Below, in pieces: positions 14,550 through 20,174 of a stretch of DNA of 20,174 nt (its first letter is position 1; each line of letters opens with the position of its first letter). Source of the stretch: Pirellulales bacterium (GTDB taxonomy: Bacteria > Planctomycetota > Planctomycetia > Pirellulales > JAICIG01); assembly GCA_025924495.1 (NCBI GenBank), contig JAICIG010000097.1:1-20174 (forward strand), written 5' to 3'. Under the pieces are notes generated by a model. That model was given only the letters and a program-made list of their open reading frames with translations, was not told the DNA's origin and did no database searches. A program made the translations under genes and the position numbers.

Positions 14550-17500
14550 CTAGTTCCGGGTAATGACTTCGTGCAGATTCAAGATCACGCGGGCGGCGTT
14601 GGTCCAGGCCGCCAACTCGGCATGGTTGATTCCCTCGGGCATCGGCAGAATGCCGACCTTCAGTAAATTTTCGGCGCTGGCCGGATCCTGGCCGTATTGC
14701 GCAAGTTGCCGCTGCAGTAGTTGGCTTACAGTGCTACGTTCGTCGTCGCGCGGCGGACGGGACAACGCCTGCCGCCAGGCCCAGGTCAGCCGGCTGTCGA
14801 TGTCGGCGCCTCCTTCTTTCAAAATCCGCGCGGCGAAGGCCCGTGCCGCTTCGACGTAGGTCGGGTCATTGAGCAGCACCAACGCCTGTTGTGGGATGTT
14901 CGAACGCGTGCGGTCTGCAGCACACTCTTCGCGCGTTGGAGCGTCGAAGGCCAGCATGCTGGGATGCAAGAACGACCGCTGCCACCAGGTATACAGCCCG
15001 CGACGGTATTGGCTTTCGCCCGTGTCGGCCTGATATTGCCGCACCGGAAAGTTGAGATTCTCCCAGTAACCGTCCGGCTGGTACGGTTTCACGCTCGGCC
15101 CGCCGATTTTGGGCGATAGCAAGCCGGCGATTCCGAGTGCATTGTCGCGCACCTGCTCGGCGTCGATCCGGAAGCGGCTCTGCCGGGCCAATTCGCGATT
15201 GAATGGATCGCGCTCGGCCAGCTGTGGCGTTGTCGCAGACGTTTGGCGATATGTGGAGCTGAGCACGATGGTGCGCACGAGCCGTTTTACGTCCCAGCCC
15301 GAATCGATAAAGTCGCAAGCCAGCCAGTCAAGCAGTTCCGGATTGGCAGGCCATTCTCCTTGAGAGCCCAGGTCGTCGAGCGATTTCGAAAGGCCGATGC
15401 CAAAGAATTGCTTCCAGAGACGATTGACGAACACCCGGGCCGTGAGCGGGTTGTCTCGCGACACGAGCCATTTTGCCAGGTCGAGCCGCGTCAGCCGCTG
15501 TGCTGACAGGGTTGCGGCGTTGGCGAGAGAGGCGGGCAACGCCGGTTGCACGATTTCTCCGCTTTCATCGAGCCAGTTGCCGCGAGGCAAAATGCGGACT
15601 ACGCGCGGATTGCCCGAAACCGAGACAAGACACTTGGGCAGCGAGTTCTCGTAATCGGTCGCCGCCTGACGGGCCGCCGCCAGCCTGGCGCGCAGGTCTA
15701 TCAAAGTCGGCGAGTTGGCTTTGAAGTGATTCGCGACCATCGCCTTTTGCCCGTCGTTCTGCTGCGCCGGCTCGAGCTTGATGATCTCGACAATGTCCAT
15801 GGGCGGCAGCACCGCGCGAACCGGAGTCAGAGGCTTAACGGCGGTCGTCGCCCAGAGGCGGAACTTGCCGAGCACGTGATTGTCGCCATGCAGTTGCTGG
15901 ATCGTGAACGTGAGCGCTACTTCTTCGCCATTGCCAATCGGGTTTTCCAATTCAAAGCGAATCGCGGTTTCGGCGCCTGTCATTCCGGCCGTCGCCCAGC
16001 CGTTGTTTGGCTCGGTCTTGCCGTCGATGGTTGATGCTGCCGGAAAACCCGGCTGTTCGAAGGTCGCGGTGGCGCCCGTCAACCGGAGCGGTTTGCCGGC
16101 CGCATCGGCGACGCTGAACTCGCTGAGCACGAAGTTGCCGTTGCTGGCCCGGCCCGGGCCGCGCTGGGGCAGACCATCACGACCGAGCGCGTCCAACTGA
16201 AAGCCGGCGATTTGCTTGAGCTGCGTCTTTACTGTGACGCGATACGTATCAACGCCTTGCTGCGGCGCCCGATCGGCAAACACGGTCTCCTGCGGCTCGA
16301 CTTTGAATTGCACTCCTTTCTCGGAAGTTATTTGTTCCGGATGGAGCAGCGTCCAGTTTTGCGCGGCGCCGCCTTGTTCGCGCACTGCCTGTTCCCAGGC
16401 CGTCTGGGCCGCATCGCGCTCAGGCGTCGAGGTATCGAATTCGCGTTGCACCAAATTCGCCGCCGCCTGCAGTTCTGCCAGCTTTTGAGCTTGCTCTGCA
16501 CTGGGCACGCTCATGCCGGTTTCGCGAGCGCCAATGATCGGCTCTTGGATGTCGGCAAAGAAGGCGCCCAGCGAATAGAAGTCGCGCGAGGTGAACGGAT
16601 CGAACTTGTGGTCGTGGCACTGGCAGCAGCCGATCGTCTGCCCCAACCAGATGGCCCCGACCGCGCGAACCCGGTCGCCCAGCATCCGCGCCTCATAGTC
16701 TTTGGCCTGGGCGCCCCCTTCTTCGGTCGTCAGCAGCAGCCGATTGAAGCACGATGCGACCTTTTGCTCGAGCGTACTGTTGGGAAGCAGGTCGCCTGCC
16801 AGTTGCTCGATGGTGAACTGATCGAACGGCTTATTCGAATTGAAGGCCTGGATCACATAGTCGCGATACGGGTAGACGTTGCGCGGGGTATCGGAGTGGT
16901 AGCCGATCGTGTCGGCGTAGCGCGTTACATCCAGCCAGCTCTCGGCCATCCGCTCGCCGTAATGAGGCGAAGCCAGCAGCGTTTCCACTAGGCGGTCGTA
17001 GCCGTCGGGGGCCGCATCTTGCACGAACGCTTCGACTTGCTCCGGTTTGGGGGACAAACCGAGCAAGTCAAAATAGAGCCGTCGCGCCAGCGTTCGCCGA
17101 CCAGCCTCGGGTGATGCCCGCAGGCCGAGTTTCTTGAGCCGCTCGCCGACAAGATAATCGATGCCATTGGCGCCGGCCGGCGTCGTTGGTTTGACCGGCG
17201 GCAAGTAAGCCCAGTGTCCTTGATATTCCGCGCCTTCCGCAATCCAGCGCTTCAGCAAGTCTTTTTGCTGGTCTGTAAGTTGTTTATTCGATTTGGCCGG
17301 CGGCATCAGCATGTCGGGATCGTTGCTGAAGATGCGGGCGACCAACTCGCTTTGATCGGGTTGACCTGGCTGAATCGCGTGATGAGCGACTGCTTCGTCG
17401 CGAATATCGAGCCGCAGATCGGCCTCGCGGTGGTTCTTGTCGGGGCCGTGGCATTGCAGGCAGTTATCGGTGAGGATCGGGCGGATATCGCGATTGAATA

Positions 17501-17585
17501 ACACCCGATCGTTCTCAGCGGCAATGCTCCACTCCGGATGACTGAAAACGGCCACAAGGATTACGCATCGGAAAAATCGGCCCAT
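14550..17585 (-). CDS. Cytochrome c/DUF1549/DUF1553 (PSD1-type) exported protein
   Basis: This is the classic planctomycete giant protein, about 1011 residues from ATG 17585. The signal peptide is MGRFFRCVILVAVF. Next is a planctomycete cytochrome c domain with CLQCH (C42/C45/H46) and DMLMPPAKSN holding the likely axial Met. Then comes DUF1549 (ARRLYFDLLGLSP; SPHYGERMAESWLDVTRYAD; CCQCHDHKFDPFTSRDFY, a second CxxCH), a beta-rich middle, and DUF1553 (LAKWLVSRDNPLTARVFVNR; STYRQTS; RSNIPQQALVLLNDPT). Function is unknown; a redox or polysaccharide-related periplasmic role is inferred. The frame extends to ATG 17630, giving 1026 residues, but that puts 15 residues before the signal peptide. It is the first gene of the minus-strand operon. 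Confidence 0.94.
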   Translation of the reverse strand: MGRFFRCVILVAVFSHPEWSIAAENDRVLFNRDIRPILTDNCLQCHGPDKNHREADLRLDIRDEAVAHHAIQPGQPDQSELVARIFSNDPDMLMPPAKSNKQLTDQQKDLLKRWIAEGAEYQGHWAYLPPVKPTTPAGANGIDYLVGERLKKLGLRASPEAGRRTLARRLYFDLLGLSPKPEQVEAFVQDAAPDGYDRLVETLLASPHYGERMAESWLDVTRYADTIGYHSDTPRNVYPYRDYVIQAFNSNKPFDQFTIEQLAGDLLPNSTLEQKVASCFNRLLLTTEEGGAQAKDYEARMLGDRVRAVGAIWLGQTIGCCQCHDHKFDPFTSRDFYSLGAFFADIQEPIIGARETGMSVPSAEQAQKLAELQAAANLVQREFDTSTPERDAAQTAWEQAVREQGGAAQNWTLLHPEQITSEKGVQFKVEPQETVFADRAPQQGVDTYRVTVKTQLKQIAGFQLDALGRDGLPQRGPGRASNGNFVLSEFSVADAAGKPLRLTGATATFEQPGFPAASTIDGKTEPNNGWATAGMTGAETAIRFELENPIGNGEEVALTFTIQQLHGDNHVLGKFRLWATTAVKPLTPVRAVLPPMDIVEIIKLEPAQQNDGQKAMVANHFKANSPTLIDLRARLAAARQAATDYENSLPKCLVSVSGNPRVVRILPRGNWLDESGEIVQPALPASLANAATLSAQRLTRLDLAKWLVSRDNPLTARVFVNRLWKQFFGIGLSKSLDDLGSQGEWPANPELLDWLACDFIDSGWDVKRLVRTIVLSSTYRQTSATTPQLAERDPFNRELARQSRFRIDAEQVRDNALGIAGLLSPKIGGPSVKPYQPDGYWENLNFPVRQYQADTGESQYRRGLYTWWQRSFLHPSMLAFDAPTREECAADRTRSNIPQQALVLLNDPTYVEAARAFAARILKEGGADIDSRLTWAWRQALSRPPRDDERSTVSQLLQRQLAQYGQDPASAENLLKVGILPMPEGINHAELAAWTNAARVILNLHEVITRN

Positions 17586-17912
17586 CGCGGTCTCTTGTCT
17601 GGCTGGAGGGAGTTCAGGCGGGCTCTTCATGGCGGTCCCCGAGCATGCCCCCAGCCAGGAATTCCGCCACTCTATTCATAAGCTTTGACTATCGTCGATC
17701 AAGGCCGACAAGGCAAGGTTTACGACCGTCTTAGATGCATTAAAGGTTCCCGGGAGGGTATGCATTCCTGCCTGTCGCGGTTCATAACCGGGGAAATCAC
17801 GCAAACACAAAAGTTGCCTCGGCGGGAGTGCGTCTATCTTAGGTGATCGGGGTCGAAAAACGAGGTATGATCGGGCGCGGCTACGACAGGCCTTTCTTTA
17901 TCGAGACAGACC
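17586..17912. promoter_or_regulatory. Divergent intergenic region with possible promoters
   Basis: This gap of 327 bases lies between two divergent starts and should hold promoters for both. On the plus strand TATGAT at 17866-17871 is a good -10 candidate 41 bases before ATG 17913, but no convincing -35 is spaced correctly. ATGCATT occurs twice, at 17735-17741 and 17760-17766, 25 bases apart. The middle is more AT-rich than its surroundings. No coding frame, hairpin or RNA gene is seen. Confidence 0.35.
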
Positions 17913-20174
17913 ATGAACAGACGCGTTCTGCTGGCGACGGTTTCAGTTTACTCCTTGCTCTATCTCGGTGAGTCGTACGCTCTCGAACCTTGGGCGGATG
18001 GGAGCCTGCCGGTCAGCGAAGGCCTGCAAGCCTGGTACGATGCCACTCGGCTCGAAGGCGCCATAGCCGCCGACGCGGGGTCGCCGCAGCGACACGGTGC
18101 GACGATCGAAATTTGGCGCGACGCCAGCGGACGCCGCCGCCATCTGGTACAGCCGGCGCCGAATGCTCGACCGAAATTGCAGGGCGGTTCGACGGCGCGC
18201 GGGGCTGTGCGGTTTGATGGCGCCGATGACTTCCTCGTGGCAACCGGCCTCAATGCGAGGTTGGAGGGCTTTACCATCATCGTCGTCGGCTCGGCGCGAT
18301 CAAATCCCGGCTTCTTCCGAGCGTTCTTGGAGTTTAATCAGGCCGGCGCCAATGATTATGTCACCGGGCTCAATCTCGATCTGGGCGGCGGAGACAGCGA
18401 CCGCTGGACTCATTTGAATCTTGAAGGCGCCGGATTCGGCGGAGAGCAGAACCTGCTCGCCGCGCCACAAGAATTCGGCACATTCCATGCGTTGGCCGTC
18501 AGTTCGGCTGCACGCAGCGATCGCGTGCGCTTGAGCATCGATGGCGCCGCCAGCGGCGAGCGGCCGCGCAGCCCTGGCCCGCTTGTTATGGACGAGTTGC
18601 GGCTGGGCGCCCGTTGTTACGATAACGCGGGGCGTCCCTCGACCGCGAACGGATTTCTCGATGGCGAAATTGCGGAAGCGCTCATTTACGATCGTCAACT
18701 GACCGATATCGAACTGGCCGACGTCAATCGCTATCTGCGGGCGAAACACGCATCTCTCTTCGAAATCCGAGGGTTGCCGCCTGAACCCCCGATTCGCGTT
18801 CTTGCGCCCGGCTTTACCGTCAAACCGCTGCCTGTCGAGCTGACCAACATCAACGATCTGGTCTATCTCGCCGACGGCCGCCTGCTGGCCTTGGGCTACG
18901 ACGGCCGCATTCATTTGCTCTCCGATACTGACGGCGACGGCCTGGAGGACAAAGTCGAACCATACTGGTACGAACCGACGATGCGCCAACCGATCGCCAT
19001 GGCGCTGGCGCCCGAAGGGCTGTATGTCACCTCGCACGGCAAAGTTTCGCTGTTTCCGGATATCGATGGGGACGGCCGGGCCGATCGCGAAGAGATTGTT
19101 TCGACTGGCTGGCCGCAGCCCCAAGTAAGCAGCAACGGCGTCGATGCAATGGGGATCGCGCTCGATCGGCAAGGCAACCTGTTCTTCGGTCTCGGCTGCG
19201 CCGACTACACGAATGCTTATCTGGTCAAAGACGGCAAAGCCCATTACGACATTGCAAGCGAACGCGGCACGATTCTGAAGCTTGGCCCCGATCGAAAGCA
19301 GCGAGAGATCTACTGCACCGGCATCCGCTTTCCGATGACGTTGGCTTTCAATCGCGAAGGCGATCTGTTCTGCACCGATCAGGAAGGGGCGACGTGGCTG
19401 CCCGGCGGCAATCCGCTCGACGAGTTGAACCAGATTCTTCCCGGGCGACATTACGGCTTTCCGCCGCGGCACGGCGAGCACCTGCCCGATGTGGTCGATG
19501 AGCCAGCCGTTTTGGCGTTCGGTCCGCAGCATCAATCGACGTGCGGGTTGACATTCAACGAGGCGGCGGCCGAGCGAAAGTCGTTTGGACCGCCGCAGTG
19601 GGAGGGGGATGCGCTAGTCGGCGGTTTCTCTCGCGGCAAGTTGTGGCGATCGACGCTCGTGAAAACTTCCGCCGGTTACGTGGGCCGCTCGACATTGATT
19701 GCCGTCAGTCGTCTGCTCTTGCTTGATACCGCCGTTGCGCCGGACGGCTCGCTCGCCGTGACCTGCCACAGCGGGCCGCCGGATTGGGGCGTGGGTCCCC
19801 AAGGAGGCGGCAAGCTGTTCAAGATCTTCTACAGCGATCGGGAGGCGCCGCAGCCTGTTGGCGTCTGGCCTGCCGGGCCGCTCGAGGTTCGAGTGGCGTT
19901 CGATCGACCCGTCGCTGCGTCGTTTCTCGAACACTTCCGGCAGGCCGAAATCGAATATGGCGATTACGTGCGCGCGGCAGATCGCTACGAGGTTCTGCGC
20001 CCGCCTTATGCTGTCGTGCAGCAACAATTGCAGACTCCGCGCGGCAAATTGCGCATCGCCTCGGCGCGGTTGAGCGACAACGGCCGCATCTTAAGCCTGA
20101 CGACCGATCCTCATTCGCTGCGAACGAACTATGCGTTGATGCTGCCCGGCTTGGGGAGCGTTACGACCCCCGAC
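17913..20174 (+). CDS. LamG plus beta-propeller dehydrogenase-like exported protein, 3' end cut by window edge
   Basis: A single frame runs from ATG 17913 to the last base with no stop (754 codons), so the gene continues past the window. The signal peptide is MNRRVLLATVSVYSLLYLG, with likely cleavage after SYA. Residues about 36-280 look like a concanavalin/LamG domain (GLQAWYDATRLEG, AVRFDGADDFLVA, GFTIIVVGSAR, GEIAEALIYDR and NRYLRAKHA). From about 295 a glucose/sorbosone-dehydrogenase-like propeller follows (APGFTVKPL, LADGRLLALGYDGRIHLL, GCADYTNAYL, FPMTLAFNREGDLFCTDQEG, HYGFPPRHGEH, TCHSGPPDWG at about 617). Two Ca-binding-type loops, DTDGDG (338) and DIDGDG (383), are present. In planctomycetes such propellers often precede a cytochrome c domain, expected beyond the edge. 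The ribosome binding site is weak. The gene is divergent from the PSD1 operon. Confidence 0.9.
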   Translation, partial: MNRRVLLATVSVYSLLYLGESYALEPWADGSLPVSEGLQAWYDATRLEGAIAADAGSPQRHGATIEIWRDASGRRRHLVQPAPNARPKLQGGSTARGAVRFDGADDFLVATGLNARLEGFTIIVVGSARSNPGFFRAFLEFNQAGANDYVTGLNLDLGGGDSDRWTHLNLEGAGFGGEQNLLAAPQEFGTFHALAVSSAARSDRVRLSIDGAASGERPRSPGPLVMDELRLGARCYDNAGRPSTANGFLDGEIAEALIYDRQLTDIELADVNRYLRAKHASLFEIRGLPPEPPIRVLAPGFTVKPLPVELTNINDLVYLADGRLLALGYDGRIHLLSDTDGDGLEDKVEPYWYEPTMRQPIAMALAPEGLYVTSHGKVSLFPDIDGDGRADREEIVSTGWPQPQVSSNGVDAMGIALDRQGNLFFGLGCADYTNAYLVKDGKAHYDIASERGTILKLGPDRKQREIYCTGIRFPMTLAFNREGDLFCTDQEGATWLPGGNPLDELNQILPGRHYGFPPRHGEHLPDVVDEPAVLAFGPQHQSTCGLTFNEAAAERKSFGPPQWEGDALVGGFSRGKLWRSTLVKTSAGYVGRSTLIAVSRLLLLDTAVAPDGSLAVTCHSGPPDWGVGPQGGGKLFKIFYSDREAPQPVGVWPAGPLEVRVAFDRPVAASFLEHFRQAEIEYGDYVRAADRYEVLRPPYAVVQQQLQTPRGKLRIASARLSDNGRILSLTTDPHSLRTNYALMLPGLGSVTTPD

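Noticed and set aside
17735..17766. Pair of ATGCATT words as a possible operator
   Set aside because: The words are short, partly self-palindromic by chance and only two copies exist; there is no support beyond repetition, so they are only noted in the intergenic entry.
18300..19535. 411-codon open frame on the minus strand
   Set aside because: The opposite strand encodes a coherent signal peptide, LamG and propeller protein with recognisable motifs; the minus frame shows no family features and is a GC-rich shadow.

Overview
The window looks like a chromosomal segment of a planctomycete, most likely in or near the order Pirellulales. This rests on the protein families it carries rather than on any marker gene. 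It has a paired cytochrome-c/DUF1549/DUF1553 protein and Tat-exported DUF1501 protein, an exported protein with an N-terminal LExLExR-type motif and C-terminal DUF4214-like repeats, and a LamG plus dehydrogenase-type beta-propeller protein. The DNA is GC-rich, so most real genes have long spurious open frames on the opposite strand. I see no rRNA, tRNA, CRISPR array, transposase or integrase.

Layout, left to right. Bases 1-2316 (+) are the 3' part of a large secreted repeat protein, cut by the left edge. Bases 2519-7412 (+) hold a two-module exported amidohydrolase, a second amidohydrolase-like protein without the usual metal ligands, and a 101-residue protein of unknown function with a strong ribosome binding site. 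Bases 7617-10832 (+) hold a FIST-domain sensory protein, a class I DNA photolyase and a TspO/MBR membrane protein. The last two overlap by four bases, so this looks like a light or redox stress unit. Bases 10928-11473 (+) are a DJ-1/PfpI-type protein.

An inverted repeat with perfect 23-base arms (11481-11553) separates that gene from a convergent minus-strand set. Transcribed right to left, this set is the cytochrome/DUF1549/DUF1553 protein, the DUF1501 protein, a second and different DJ-1/PfpI protein, and a Tat-exported xylose-isomerase-like TIM-barrel protein. The gaps are only 5, 9 and 16 bases, so they are probably one operon.

A gap of about 330 bases (17586-17912) separates this operon from a divergent plus-strand gene starting at 17913. 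That gene stays open to the last base of the window and encodes a signal peptide, a LamG-like domain and a six-bladed-propeller dehydrogenase-like domain. It is truncated by the right edge.

The strongest candidates for a second look are the REP-like inverted repeat, the two amidohydrolase modules that have lost their metal ligands next to an intact one, the FIST-photolyase-TspO unit, and the PSD1/DUF1501 operon that has gained a PfpI and a TIM-barrel gene.
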